DNA of 64,000 nt from Sipunculus nudus (lineage: Eukaryota; Annelida; Sipuncula; Golfingiida; Sipunculidae), in NCBI GenBank assembly GCA_026874595.1, contig CM049322.1:36823840-36887839 (forward strand), written 5' to 3'. Numbering within the stretch: position 1 is the first letter of the stretch; every line of letters begins with the position of its first letter. Below are positions 1-11,054 of this stretch, in pieces. Made by a program: the position numbers and the translations under genes. The notes beneath the pieces are model-generated. The model was not told where the DNA came from. It worked only from the letters and a program-made list of their open reading frames with translations, and did no database searches.

Positions 1-1
1 T

Positions 2-119
2 CACAGGCACTCGTTTCCAGCACTACAATGGCCTAGAAACGGTAATCATGTTGAGTATGGGCGATATACCCATTATAAGAGAACTTAAGACATTGTAGTG
101 CTGGAAACGAGTGCCTGTG
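2..119. mobile_element. MITE-like element with perfect 29-bp inverted ends
   Basis: Bases 2-30 (beginning CACAGGCACTCG) are the exact reverse complement of bases 91-119. The 60-base loop holds a smaller inverted motif (TGGG...CCCA around 58-73). Perfect ends over 29 bp mean a young foldback or MITE-type element. Only one base of left flank is in the window, so a target duplication cannot be tested. Confidence 0.7.
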
Positions 120-330
120 GTGGAGCTTGGTGTGTAATGGTTAGTGTTAGTTGTGCCTGGTGTGTAATGGTTACAGTGTTAGTGGAGCCTGGTGTGTAAT
201 GATTACAGTGTTAGTGGAGCCTTGTGTGTAATGGTTACAGTGTTAGTGGAGCCTTGTGTGAAATAATTAGTGTTGGTAGAGCCTGGTGAGTAATGGTTAC
301 AGTGTAAGTTGAGCCTGGTGTGAAATGGTG
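120..330 (+). repeat. 32-bp minisatellite, about 7 units
   Basis: Consecutive units of about 32 bp carry the core GGAGCCTGGTGTGTAATGG followed by TTACAGTGTTAG. Units begin near 120, 150, 182, 214, 246, 275 and 307, and two have lost about 3 bp. The array abuts the hairpin element directly. Confidence 0.8.
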
Positions 331-609
331 TTTTGGCTATGTGCTATTGCTGCACATTGAATCAATGGTTCATTCACCTGTGGTGGACAGAGTAATGGTG
401 AAGGTATTAGTAAAATATGATGATGTAAGCATGTTCATGGAACAGGGTAGTTTAATGGTTTTGGCACCAGTAGACAGCTGTGGTGTCATGGTAAGGGCAC
501 TAGTGGAGAAACTGGACCATAGTGGCGTAAATTAATCATTATTAGTGCAGCATGGTGTTGTAACAATTAGTGTGCAAGTGACATGTGGTGAAATAAATGG
601 TTTTGCTTT
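331..609. other. Degenerate continuation of the minisatellite
   Basis: TGTGGTG, TAATGG and TTAGTG motifs recur at irregular spacing (for example near 380, 453, 504 and 550), suggesting decayed repeat units. No credible coding sequence is seen. Confidence 0.35.
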
Positions 610-800
610 AACTGCAGCATACAGTGGTGGAACGGCCAGGTAGTGTTGGAAATGTGACCACACCACAAAGTTGTAGGTTCAAATTCACACTGGATATTCC
701 TCCATGTTAACATGGCAAAGGTCTTGACCACAAGGACATGCCCTTTCCAGCCAGGAATGGACACAGGTCAAGGCTGGCAGACAAATACAGAAGAAACTAG
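610..800 (+). mobile_element. tRNA-derived SINE, family alpha, copy 1
   Basis: A box-B-like GGTTCAAATTC lies at about 673-683, preceded by TGTGACCACA. The same order (TGTGACCACA then GGTTCA) recurs in the copies near 38.8 and 43.9 kb. The body (CAAAGGTCTTGACCA..., GGCTGGCAGACAAAT) resembles the body of the 38.8-kb copy. The head is RNA polymerase III-type; ends were not defined precisely. Confidence 0.5.
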
Positions 801-1339
801 AGGTCTGCATTCTGCCACATGTTGCATAAACTTATTTGACCCATATTCCTAGGTTTATTTGTGCATCAGTGACTGTACATGTGTGAATATTTCTTTATGA
901 TGTTCCTGAACTTGGATCATATGCCAGATCAAAATCTAAATGATCCTTATTAAAGCCATTCCTAAAGTGCCCTGAAAATTTCATAAAATTCAGGAAATAA
1001 TCTTTCAAGGCCTTTCTTATGGCTGCTTGTGTTGTACAAAAGGCTACACAATGATATATAATTAGCTCTAAAGCCTGGGAGCTTGGGCAAAGACTGATAT
1101 TGCTACAATTACATTCTGACAATAAACTCAGCTTTTAACCTTTTTAGTATACAAACATTAATTATTATCTTTGACTGTGGGAAGGATTTTGTTTTGTTTT
1201 GTCTTTGCTGTGTATCAGATGAGTAGTACAAACATCATTATCTTTTTTCTGAGGGGTGGATACCCTTTCTTTTGTTTTATCTTGGCTATGTAGCAAAAGA
1301 GTGGATTTCTAGGGCGATCTGCTCTTTCAAGGCCATGTA
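801..1339. other. AT-rich DNA, no feature seen
   Basis: No repeat family or convincing reading frame was recognised. Short open frames on the minus strand look like chance. Confidence 0.3.
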
Positions 1340-2050
1340 AAGAACCAGTCTATATTTCATCTCCTGTGAAGCCAGAGATGAGGCCCAGGTTATTGGGACC
1401 GCATTCCTTAGGGATGCCATGTGTCCCGATGCTTAGGTCTCAATCTCATCAACTATTGAGCGAGATGGTATTACTTATTCCCTATCTAGAGTGTAAGCCA
1501 TCAGACAAGATCGGAATCCAGTGCTTACACCCACGAATCTTATACCAACTCCTGTGGTTGCTCTTGTTCCCGAGAGTATCATACCCAAGCCCACGTCTAA
1601 TCTCGATGGGTCCATCAAATATTGGCCGGCTTGTAAACCAGCACAGGCACCGATCTGAGTTGCCATCGATAACCAAAGCTGGTGCCTATTTTCATTCAAA
1701 GGTGCAGTAACCTCTAATTGTTGAGATAGCGGGTTACAGAATGTTCCAATTAGCCCAGGCTTGTAAGAGGTCTAGTCCAGTGGGCCGGCAAATTACTGCA
1801 TTTACCAAATGGTCAGGAAGCTGTATAGATCCCAATGAAACTTGACGGGAGGTGGTTAGCGCTCCGATCCCACGGGGGCTGCTCAACTGATGAGGTGGCT
1901 CCTATGTTACTCTGGTCAACAAGGCATGGATCTCGAGGGAACTCTCAGCTCTTGGGGTTTCTTGCTTATTGATGCTGTAGTAGTTGGAGAGCTCTGCTGA
2001 TCCACCTGAGTACACTGAAACACTACTTGTTGCTGTTCACAGAAAACCTT
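1340..2050. other. G+C-richer unassigned block
   Basis: This stretch is clearly less AT-rich than its surroundings and contains several CpGs. It has an open plus frame at 1366-1710 and antisense open frames at 1475-1699, but no ORF has a recognisable motif and no splice pair is convincing. It may be an old repeat remnant or untranslated exon sequence; I cannot identify it. Confidence 0.2.
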
Positions 2051-2099
2051 CAGTGAGGATCTGTATCATTTAAAGTTTATTTTAGATTTCTTGATTCAT

Positions 2100-2460
2100 C
2101 AGGAGTGACTGACCAACCTTTTATTTAATACATATAATATAATATAATATAATTTAATATAATATAATATAATATAATATAATATAATAGTATATAAAAT
2201 AATAAAATACAATATATAATATATAATATAACATAATATAATATATTATTACTAGCTGATAATGTAATAAACTATACTATGCTATTTTATACTATATTAA
2301 TTATATACCATACTTATATAAATTATTTTATAATATCATAAAATATTATCTTATTCATATGATAATTTATTATGAATAATTATATATAAAAAAAAATTAT
2401 ACAAATATATATACCATTTGATATAATACATATTTTTTATTCTATAATATATTATTTTGT
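2100..2460. repeat. AT satellite with a (TATAA)n core
   Basis: From about 2130 to 2190 the sequence is a near-perfect 5-bp repeat (TATAA/AATAT), then grades into almost pure A/T with many TATA and ATTA words to about 2460. Confidence 0.85.
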
Positions 2461-3977
2461 TTTGTTTTACACACTTGTATATATAAATTTATCCATACAC
2501 AATTTTTGCATTTGGAAAATGATACAGCTATATTAGCATTCAGGTCCATTAAACTGATGGAGTACACAGAATGGTTTAATGGGGAATTCTGACATGCACC
2601 ATGAGCTGTTAAGCAATCTACCAGAAATATCAGAAACTGCAGGTCAGGAATAATTCTTGTTAAGGGCATGCATTTTTTCTATTTACTCCAATCACATCAT
2701 TTTTTCTTAATCATTTGGACATTTTAAGTTCACACTGTGAACAAAGAATAATTAAGAAGCAATTATGAAACCACATGTTTGATAATTAGACCATCAAATT
2801 AATTAATTTATTTATTAGGATGATTGTTAAACAGTCTGATTGCAGCCTCATGATTTCTGAAACGGCCAGCATGCATACATCATGTCAAAAATGTGATAAC
2901 AGAACCCCCCATATGCCATTAAAGAGACAGCATGATTTAATATATTTTTATTATAATTAAATGATCCAATCAATTATTTTTTTTATTAGACTATCATGAT
3001 CAACAATTTGAGCAGTTAAGTAATTATCTAGATTGTAGTCAGCAGAGCACATACCTCCACCAAGGAAAAAAAATTATGTTGGATCTGCTACAGAAAAAGA
3101 CCTTTATCCAGAAAAATTCCAGATCTGCACTAAATTTTAATGAGATATCTTCCCAGGTTCATATGCAACTCTAGTGCAAATTTTCTTGGACATAGGTTCA
3201 ATATATCTGCACACAGCAGTTTTTCCACTTCATTTATTCTATATATCTCAATCCTTCACTTTAACAGCTGCTCTGTATATGAAGTGTTTCAGGGTTACAC
3301 CACCAGGTGGTACCACAGGACCCAGAATTGTAATCATGCGGACCAATGGGTGTAGCAAATTGTGGATCCAACTCTCCAAGTATTTAACCCCTGACACCCC
3401 ACTTTCATTGGTTTGATAACAATTCTTGGCTCTCTACAAATCTGGCACCACCAGTAATGGGTGTGATAAGTGATGCAAAACACAAATATATATAGTGAAC
3501 ACTCCATATGGTTTTTTTATGCTTGATTTTTCAAGCTTCAAACTGTGTTTCTTCTATGTCTTCTTCTTTAATGATTATTCTTTGTGTTGGAGTTGTGATG
3601 CTAGGATTGGACTTATGGTTACATAGTCTTAATTGTAACAGTAAACAGAAACCTGTGGAAAGTGCACGAAATATTTTTTTTATGGGAAGGTGCACCTGTG
3701 CACCACAGCTTATACAACTGGGTGCACAAAGTAATTTCAAGGTGAAGAAATACATTAATGTCATTACAGTTGTGTTAATACAGCTATATTATAATATATA
3801 CACATATTTCAGTGCAGTAAAAAATAAGCTAAGGGTTTAAACCTGGTCAGAATGGAACCTTGAAAAATATCCATCTAAAGAAAAGCTCTGATCACTGGAT
3901 CTATATACATGTAGTGTCTAGTGTGACGTCATGTTTTAGTGTTTATGTGTCCTTGTTTGATGATCTGGGCTGTCAGA
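2461..3977. other. Non-coding AT-rich DNA
   Basis: No gene was recognised. A 13-base palindrome ACCACCAGGTGGT sits at about 3299-3311. Open frames at 3140-3416 and 3508-3840 have no recognisable motif. Confidence 0.3.
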
Positions 3978-4152
3978 TTTTACTTTTGACCCTTTTTGTA
4001 TGTTTTGATAAAAATGTCATATGAGGGAAATTTAGAGCATGAAAATAACAGAATTTTATGGCTAAACAGGTAAAAGCACTACATATCAAAGGAAATCTGA
4101 TCAAAATTATGTTATTTTATCTTCTTGAAAGATAAAATCAAAATAAAAATAT
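3978..4152 (+). repeat. Dispersed repeat, copy 1 (partner at 11.97 kb)
   Basis: Blocks such as ATAAAAATGTCATATGA, GCATGAAAATAACAG and CTAAACAGGTAAAAGCA occur here and, in the same order, at 11,975-12,145. Total length and termini are not defined, and the family is unknown. Confidence 0.6.
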
Positions 4153-4229
4153 TTGGTGGGGGTAGGGGTTAAAATTAATGTGGGCGGTGCCTTTGATACC
4201 TTTTATTTATTTTGGCCTTAGTCAAAATG

Positions 4230-4740
4230 AATAAATAGCCTGAGACCATTGATGTTGTACTTGGGTCCTGACTTGACCGAGTCTGGACTTCAGTCCACCT
4301 TTTTAAGGACTAGGACTTGGACTCAAAGGTCCTGGCCTCAAACTTGTACTAGATTGGACTCAGAGGTAAGGACTCAAGAAATCAGCCTGAGTCCATCCTG
4401 AGTCCAGTTGTCAAGAAAACTGTGTCACAGATTATACAAAGATTGTACACATGGGTGAACTACAAATAGAATATTATAAATATAAAGACTACACATATAG
4501 CTCTGCATCAAAGGCTAAACATAATCAAACATTAAAGTATAAGGCACTTGCAAACTAATTAACATAAAATTTGCATGATAATCTTAAATATCCTTTATAA
4601 TTTTTTTTTAATAAGAAGATTTGACTCGGACTTGAACTCAATGTTCCAAATGACTGAGACTTGATGAAGATTGACTTGAACTCGAACCTCACTTTTACTC
4701 TGACTCGGACTCGAGTAGCCTGGACTTGATGACTATACAT
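4230..4740. mobile_element. Decayed element with GACTTGGACTC-rich inverted arms
   Basis: The left arm (4236-4400) and right arm (4615-4735) are dense in the words GACTTGGACTC and GACTCGGACTTGA and their complements, around an AT-rich centre that lacks them. The arms read as rough inverted repeats of each other. Termini are not sharp. Confidence 0.4.
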
Positions 4741-5089
4741 CGGGGCATGAGAAATTATATACATATAATTGCAGTTTATTATGTACCTTTACTAATACCC
4801 AAACAATATAACATGATAACCTTCACACTATTGAAAGAAAATATCTTTAAAATTAGAAATAAAAAAGGTGATCAGAGACTGAGAGAACAGCACGTTCCTA
4901 CAGCTGGCCTACACAGTGAGCAGAAATCTAATTTTCTTCCACGCAGACCCCAAGGATGCTTTTCTCATTCTTTATAAATATATATATAAACATGATATAA
5001 TTACCAGTTAGGGCAGCGGGAAGGCTTATACACCAATTTAGAAATTATTTAGAAGAAATGAGTGATAGAATCCACGGGATTTCAAAGAA
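4741..5089. other. AT-rich DNA, no feature seen
   Basis: No repeat family or splice-bounded frame was recognised. Confidence 0.3.
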
Positions 5090-5420
5090 CTAAAAGCCTG
5101 TGAAGAAGACGCAAGGTGTGGGTTCAAAGATGACCTCATATGACCTCAAAATGTATCGCCTGCACAGATCAAAAGGGTGAGGGAACCAGTTATTTCCTTG
5201 TCTCCGAGGAAAGACTCGCTGAGGTTGTTGAATAATATCTAGGTCAGTTCTGTTCTGTAAAGACAAGTCTTGGAGTCTGGAACAGTTAAGTGGGTACGAC
5301 GTCAAGCTCCAGAGGTTCAAACATTGCTCCGCCCATACGGTGTTAATGTTACATCTGGGTATTCCAACAGATTCTCCTTCCTGTCTCGATTTCCCAGACC
5401 CCTGTGTGTTACTGTCATCA
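5090..5420 (-). CDS. Coding-like island, candidate 3' exon of unknown gene
   Basis: On the minus strand a possible splice acceptor (TTTCTCTTTTAAAACAG, ending at 5421) is followed by a frame open for about 109 codons to a TAG at 5090. The translation is polar and includes CNINTVWAEQCLNLWSL and PLNCSRLQDLSLQN, whose leucine spacing is loosely like a leucine-rich repeat; that is only a resemblance. The patch is richer in G+C than its flanks. No AATAAA was seen close after the stop, and no partner exon could be joined. Alternatives are untranslated sequence or an old repeat. Confidence 0.25.
5131..5146 (-). promoter_or_regulatory. Perfect DR4 nuclear-receptor-type motif
   Basis: TGACCT occurs at 5131-5136 and 5141-5146, which on the minus strand is AGGTCA-N4-AGGTCA. 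DR4 is a known response-element geometry for thyroid-hormone/LXR-class receptors. Function here is unproven, and the motif overlaps the coding-like island. Confidence 0.2.
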
Positions 5421-6122
5421 CTGTTTTAAAAGAGAAAATGATCTTCATTATGTTATCCAGAAAAAAAAACATCTTTTGCCAGACAAACATGATTACATAT
5501 TGGCTTTAACGTGTAAAAAGTAAATTTTTTTATTTTGTCTGGGTCATTCTTTATATATTTAAGTTTAGAACATACTACAAACTATGGTTGTCTTAAGAAG
5601 ATCAATATAGGGAATAAAACTGTGGATTCAAAATTGTTGACTGGGTTTTTATTTTCATGGATTACATGGGAAGCTTTTATCCATAAAATTAAAATCACCA
5701 CCGTGATCCTTGAGACAAGTCTTTTGAGATATACCCACAAATTTTCACCTACAATTAAGATAAGTGAGCTGATATTTTAGTCATTGTGCTATTGTGCCAA
5801 TATTTTTCCAAGGCCTAACTAGTAAAGATTAATCCACAGAAGTTTTAACCCTAATAAAAATGTTTCATGTCAAAACCGTTAAATTTAAACCCACAATATC
5901 TGCTGAATCTACAGTATACATTGTATTGAGGGGATGCATGTTTCCTGTTTAGACAATCATCAGTCAAACACAGTCAATCTGTCTACAACCGAAGTTAATG
6001 TGAAAAAATCCTGTATTCTAAATATTATTCACGTAACCAGAGAGAAATTAATGGGAGATATAATGCATCCTATAATGTCAGATTTTAATAAAGATCACTC
6101 TAAAATTATGACGTACCACATT
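5421..6122. other. AT-rich DNA, no feature seen
   Basis: Only short chance reading frames were found between the coding-like island and the next MITE. Confidence 0.3.
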
Positions 6123-6559
6123 CTGTGGTTGCCTTTTTGTTCGCGAGGGTTTTAATTTCGCGATATTCGCGAATGGGAAATAATCGTGAAAATGAAACCC
6201 TCGGGAATAATCGGCCAATTGAGAATGTTCTTCTTATTTAGTGTAATCAATACTTGTATGGTAATAGGTTAGAACAGAGAGAATTTTTCAATAAATTACA
6301 TCCTTGCAGGTATAGGGAAATTTAAACCTTAAATTTGAACTAAACCACCTATGCTGTGTGTACTGGCCCATCATTATATAAGAAAATGTCACAAACTCAT
6401 GACCTATTCTCATTTTATAAAACACAAAGGTATATGGTTTTACCAAAGATTTGATATACTAGTAGGTTCTTGTGAGATCGCGAAAATGAAACCCTCGCAA
6501 AACATTAAAAATGGAAAAATCGCGAAATTTCAGCCTTGCAAATATGAAGCCAACCACAG
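6123..6559. mobile_element. MITE family CTGTGGTTG, copy 1
   Basis: The left end CTGTGGTTGCCTTTTTG and the reverse complement of the right end CTGTGGTTGGCTTCAT share their outer bases. Both arms continue with GCGAGGGTTT and TTTCGCGAT words in inverted arrangement. A second copy lies at 43,088-43,507. There is no coding capacity. The TA-flanked second copy points to a Tc1/mariner-like mover. Confidence 0.7.
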
Positions 6560-6708
6560 TAATCTATAATCTCTGCATATTATTTTATTGAACTAGGTCT
6601 TCACTTATAACTTTTTGAGATATCTTATAAATAGGGCAAAAAGGCAAATCAAGCAAAACTCAATGCCTTCTCGCAAACTTGCACACACAAACAAACAAGA
6701 CAGAAGAC

Positions 6709-6900
6709 ATGGCAGATCCATAGGGGGTTCCAGACTCCAGTCTTTTAAGCATAAACAATCTTTTTTCTCAGTGTTTTAAACCAAATTTTTTGGCCTAGAC
6801 CCCTCCCTTTCTGAATCAGGACCCCTCTTTCTTTTAGGTTTTCTTATTATTCTTCCTGGGTTGAACCCTCCCCTTTCCAAAATCCTGGATTCTCCCCTGA
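6709..6900 (-). mobile_element. MITE family GGATCCAGG, copy 1 (reverse orientation)
   Basis: Read on the minus strand this copy gives ATCCAGGATTTTGGAAAGG, then GGTTCAACCCAGGA, then AAAACCTAAAAG, in the same order as the copies at 48.55 and 62.51 kb. Outer ends are purine-rich and roughly inverted (GGATCC/GGATTC). About 190 bp, non-coding. Confidence 0.6.
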
Positions 6901-7699
6901 GACAAGACACTTGATCATGGTTGAAAACGTAACCTCCTTCACACTTTGTTAATATTAAACAGCAACCTAAGTATTGAGGGTTTTCAGTGCACAATTATGT
7001 TCACACTCTCTTTGGGAAATGTCTGTCCCAAAAATATGGTGATATCCCACCCAAAGGATGAAGTGAGTGCACTTTGTTGCCCATGACAGTTCTCCCTATT
7101 GACACTGAGTCCATGGGATGTTATCAATCTTCAGAATCAACTTTGACGGATATGTGGGGTTGAACCAGGTCTACTCAAGTCCAATATATTCTATCACTGT
7201 TCATGCAGCTACAAATGACACTCTGTAGACAGTTGTGTTCCGCCAATTAATTGATTACTATGATGAAAGTAGCTTTCTTTCCTCATTGATTACATTGGTT
7301 GCACCTTTGAATAATCCATCATAAACATGCACATGCAAAGAAGTCATAATTTCTAGTACAAAATATAGCAAACAGCATAAAATCTGAACTTCAAGCAGCA
7401 GACATGTAACAAAAACCTGGCCATCACCTTGAACTTTCAGGATATCTGTATAAATGTGTTAATTCTGGTGGAGTAGTTTTTGCATATAGTCCTCTGTCAG
7501 AGAAACAAATACCAAATAAACACAGGTGAAAGGATAACCTCCTTGGCAATTCATTTTTTATGCATAATTTTTAAACATAATTTCCTGGACTTGCAGGGAT
7601 ATTGGTCTATTTTGCATGCTCTGTGTAAATTCCTCTGTCCTATGCATGAAATGTAAGCTAAAAGGGTTTAAAAGTGGACCTCAAAACATGTTGGTTGGA
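6901..7699. other. Non-coding DNA, no feature seen
   Basis: No repeat structure or convincing exon was recognised. Confidence 0.3.
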
Positions 7700-7722
7700 A
7701 TGCTGGGTCTGAGACCCCAGCC

Positions 7723-8070
7723 CTAGGTGTTCCCTGGGCAACTATAAAGGAAACAGATATGAATCTCAGAAGCTATTGGGACCAGGTTTTTTGTGAGGAG
7801 AAAATTGAAAGATACAAAATATTTCAAGAGTTTTTGCCTTAAGCCAAGTGTATGTGAAAGTAGAATCCAAGCAGCCAGACAACCAGCAACACAACCAGCC
7901 CAAGAGCCAGTCAGAGCGCAATGAGTCGATTCTGATGCACCCATGAAGCCGACAACATCAAATCACCATAGCCACCACATACGGCCCAATTGAGATACTC
8001 AAAGAGAACAGTGTCCTGAGCAGCAAAATTTTGATTGCTTGACATTAATACAGAACTAATATTAATGATA
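7723..8070 (-). pseudogene. Coding-like patch in two frames, possible broken exon
   Basis: On the minus strand, after TTTTGCTGCTCAG (acceptor-like), a frame reads DTVLFEYLNWAVCGGYGDLM and stops near 7911. An overlapping frame then continues TGSWAGCVAGCLAAWILL toward 7723. A frame change between two protein-like stretches would fit a decayed gene fragment, but chance is possible and no family is recognised. Confidence 0.15.
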
Positions 8071-8230
8071 TACAGTAAGAACCCTGAAATTATGACCAAC
8101 AATGGATCTCGATAAAGTGGTCACATTTTTGTGGTGAGCGTCCATAGAGGTCTTATATTAAGAACAAAAAGAATCAGGGACTTGAACAATTAAGTGGTCC
8201 TTATTTTGGGGTGGTCACTTAACTGAGGCA
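8071..8230. mobile_element. Pogo/Tigger-like MITE remnant
   Basis: It starts TACAGTAAGAACCCTGAA and carries internal AGTGGTC and GGGGTGGTCACTTAA words like the complete element at 19,274-19,441. The right end is degraded. Confidence 0.4.
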
Positions 8231-8231
8231 T

Positions 8232-8420
8232 GTGGTCTTCAGACAAGGTTTTAATTACTCTATACTCTAATATATAATCATACATATTCAAATATAAAAT
8301 TAGATCATGTGATTCAAAATAAATGTGGTCTTTAGGCAAGGTTTTAATTACTTTATTCTCTAATATATATTCATACATATTCCCATATATAATTAGATGA
8401 CGTGATTTAAAATAAATATC
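8232..8420 (+). repeat. 93-bp tandem duplication
   Basis: Bases from 8232 (GTGGTCTTCAGACAAGG) and from 8325 (GTGGTCTTTAGGCAAGG) run in parallel for about 93 bp each with scattered substitutions. Confidence 0.8.
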
Positions 8421-9106
8421 TCTGGTTTCAATTTTTTTTTAATTCACATCTTTATTTGCAATCCTGATAATTTCAGAATAACTCATGATATTTTTGGCTT
8501 GATATCATCCATAAATGAGTGCAGCAAATAATAATAAAGCATTTGATAAAGTACAGCAAAACCATAAAAGGAAAATTAATAATTACAAAAATGATGACAT
8601 ATCAGTTATTATAGTACACTGATATATATGGTTACATACATGTACCCGTTCCTTCACTCAGTTGAAGACTGTTCCACTAACAGGACGACACAGATGTATC
8701 CCTATAAAAATTACCAATTTCCTGTGCTGAATTATGTATCTACATCCTTAATTCACAAAGACAGATCTTATCACAGAAATCTTGTCACTTCTGGTAGGTA
8801 CTAATGAGGAGTTAACGAGTTTAATATGATGAGGGTTTTAACGAGCCATATCCATGTCTCTTCAATCCCAGAATTCCACTCTGCTACCATCCTTGCATTT
8901 TTATCAGACAAAAAACATGCAGGTGTTATCAAACCCAGAGATCTGACCAATTAGTCCCATCTGGATATTCTGAGTTGCAGCACTCATAAATCAATAAAAA
9001 TTGCTTGTGATTTTTATAAAGTTCGCCCGAGTGGTAGTAGGCGTAAAATTTCAATAAGGTAATAACAAGGGCCAAACAAGAGTGCATAATAAGTCTGTGA
9101 TGATAC
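8421..9106. other. AT-rich DNA, no feature seen
   Basis: No recognised element or exon. Confidence 0.3.
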
Positions 9107-9235
9107 GGTAAAACTTTGATTAATGACCACTTCGATTTAGTGACCACCTTATAATGACAACCACTTTTTAACAGTCCCAATTCCATTTAGCTCTTTATAT
9201 CTGACCTCGCTTATAGACAACCACCTCAAAAATGG
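9107..9235. mobile_element. Pogo/Tigger-like remnant
   Basis: ACGGTAAAACTTTGATTAA is followed by repeated TGACCACTT and GACAACCACC words, similar to the TIR region of the complete small element at 19.3 kb. Only one arm is clear. Confidence 0.35.
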
Positions 9236-9606
9236 GAAAACTTAATTAAGGTAATTTTGAGATTCCCCTGTACATCAAATTCATGTTGAGTTCTGTATCA
9301 CAGTGACACCACAAAGAAGCTCCATGACCTTTATCCTCAAAAGATATTCACAGAATTTGCCGAGTATCTAAGGTGACATAAAGTAATGGAAAACGCCAAT
9401 AATGAGTTTAATGAAAATTCATCAAGTTCTTGATATGTTAATTATGAAAAGATACACTGTAAGGATTTTGGACGGACAGATCAAATGGATCGACAGACAA
9501 CTGTCCCTGCCATAATAGTTTTGACCACAAATAAGACTATCTATAAGACAGGTATGTAACAAGAACACTGCAAGGGTGCAAATAATACACCTGTCAAATC
9601 TCTCTT

Positions 9607-9619
9607 TGACCTCTGACCT
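9607..9619 (-). promoter_or_regulatory. DR1 nuclear-receptor-type motif inside a repeat
   Basis: TGACCT-C-TGACCT; on the minus strand AGGTCA-N1-AGGTCA, the geometry bound by RXR/HNF4/COUP-type receptors. A second copy lies at 9748-9760 in the next repeat unit, and one at 13,244-13,256 on the plus strand. Confidence 0.25.
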
Positions 9620-9747
9620 CATTAAATATGTGTGAATTTTGCCAAGAATTTTAATTCAGGGGAGAAATCCTTTTTTTAATACTGATGACGAGGTTAACAA
9701 AAATGCATACAATTTCTGGTCAATCATCACAAGGCCACAAAATATGG

Positions 9748-9760
9748 TGACCTCTGACCT
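9748..9760 (-). promoter_or_regulatory. DR1 motif, second repeat unit
   Basis: The same 13-base string as at 9607 sits at the equivalent place in the next repeat unit, so it was copied with the repeat. Confidence 0.25.
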
Positions 9761-9990
9761 ACTAAAATATGCAATGAATTTTGCTGGGAATCAAACTGAG
9801 GTGTAATATTATATTGGTTTATATTTCTCTTGAGTTTCATCAAAATCATTCAAATTCCTGATAATTAAGTTATTGTGGCAAAAAAAATACACTTAGTAGT
9901 AGAGTGAACTCTGACCTCTTTGAATATGCATGGATTTTACCATAATACGTCATATCATAGACATATAATAAAACTTCTCTTTAGATTGTA

Positions 9991-10499
9991 TATGGTATCT
10001 AAAACTTTACCCTATAAGAGATAATGATACACCTAAGAGTGGCATTGGGAGATGTAACAAAAACTTACAGGTTCATTTTCATTTGCAATGATATGTATAT
10101 TAATTCACATTATTAGCTCATTTTGGTTGATACATCAGTTTCCCAGCAAAACTATACTGGCCAATGGGCTGAATATCTCTATCTCACCTGTTTGAAATGT
10201 TGTTGCTGTTCTGTATGTGGGTAAAGAAAGTCCATGTGTGTCTGCCAAAATAATTCAAACACATTCAACAAAGACATCTTGTCACAAGTCAAATGATTTT
10301 CAGTTGGTGACCTTTCAACTTTCACACATATGCAAAAACTACCTTGGGTTATATATTTTATTTTCCTGTTTGAAAATATTGGTGGATGTATTATGTTTAC
10401 TAACAGCCTATATAAAAACAAGCTCATATTTCCATCACAGAGGTACAACTAACAAGGACTTTTCTCAACAGAAATAACCTACAGTTCATTAATATATAC
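9991..10499. other. Non-coding DNA
   Basis: No feature recognised. Complementary short ORFs at 10,179-10,477 have no recognisable motif. Confidence 0.3.
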
Positions 10500-10552
10500 C
10501 CAGAATAGGCTAGAAACCACACAGATTTTAGAGAAAAGTTGGTGTATAGCTG
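10500..10552. mobile_element. Fragment of the TTAAAGG MITE family
   Basis: GAAACCACACAGATTTTAGAG to GGCTTTAA matches the right end of the copy at 44,542-44,897 and lies just 32 bp left of a full copy. Confidence 0.4.
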
Positions 10553-10584
10553 GCTTTAATCAAGTTCTTGGTGGCCATACAAAT

Positions 10585-11054
10585 TTAAAGGTGCCCATTC
10601 ACCTGGTGTTTTAAAATGAATTTATGTAATTTCTGGCTTCCTCTGTGTATATATTTATGATCTCAGGGTAATTCTGGTTATGAAAAGTCTTATAACGCCT
10701 CTGTGAAGGATGTATGTACTTGTTTATCAACAACCTGTTTGTAAACACGGCATTGTTGACAAATGGGAAAAACATATAACCTAAGGTGGTAGGTTGCATA
10801 TATGCAGAGGGACAAAGTGCACTTGTTGCAAAAAGCCATTTGAAAAGTTCTGGCTTATCTGACTTGCCACCAAACGCCCATGTTGAAATTGTTTTGATTA
10901 CATTGGCGTGCTCCCACATATTATAAACACGTTGATATAAATAAAGCAAGCAGTGGTGTACTGTGATATCCAAGTTTTCTGGCCTATTTTTATAAAAGCC
11001 CCAAGGGATTACCAATGGTTTATAAAGGTCAGATAGGTGATTAAGCCCCTTTAA
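10585..11054 (+). mobile_element. TTAAAGG MITE family, copy A (470 bp)
   Basis: The left end TTAAAGGTGCCCATTCACC is matched by the reverse complement of the right end, TTAAAGGGGCTTAATCACC. The interior shares blocks with copies B to F, such as TTTATCAACAACCTGTTTG, AACCTAAGGTGGTAG and TTCTGGCTTATCT. A 202-codon minus-strand ORF crosses this copy but is not kept in the others, so it is not a gene. TTAA/TA lies at both tips, compatible with a TA- or TTAA-targeting transposase. Confidence 0.85.

Larger units (their letters stand above)
9270..9990 (+). repeat. Degenerate repeat of about 140-160 bp, three units
   Basis: The phrase TGACCTCTGACCT followed by AATATGnnnGAATTTTGC occurs near 9607 and 9748, with a weaker third copy near 9902 (GAACTCTGACCTC, AATATGCATGGATTTT). 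Spacing is about 140-155 bp. Each better copy carries a perfect DR1 motif. The unit is an old dispersed or tandem repeat of unknown family. Confidence 0.5.

Noticed and set aside
3299-3312. Palindrome ACCACCAGGTGGT as a CTCF-type site
   Set aside because: Only the first half resembles the CTCF core; one isolated 13-base palindrome is not evidence.
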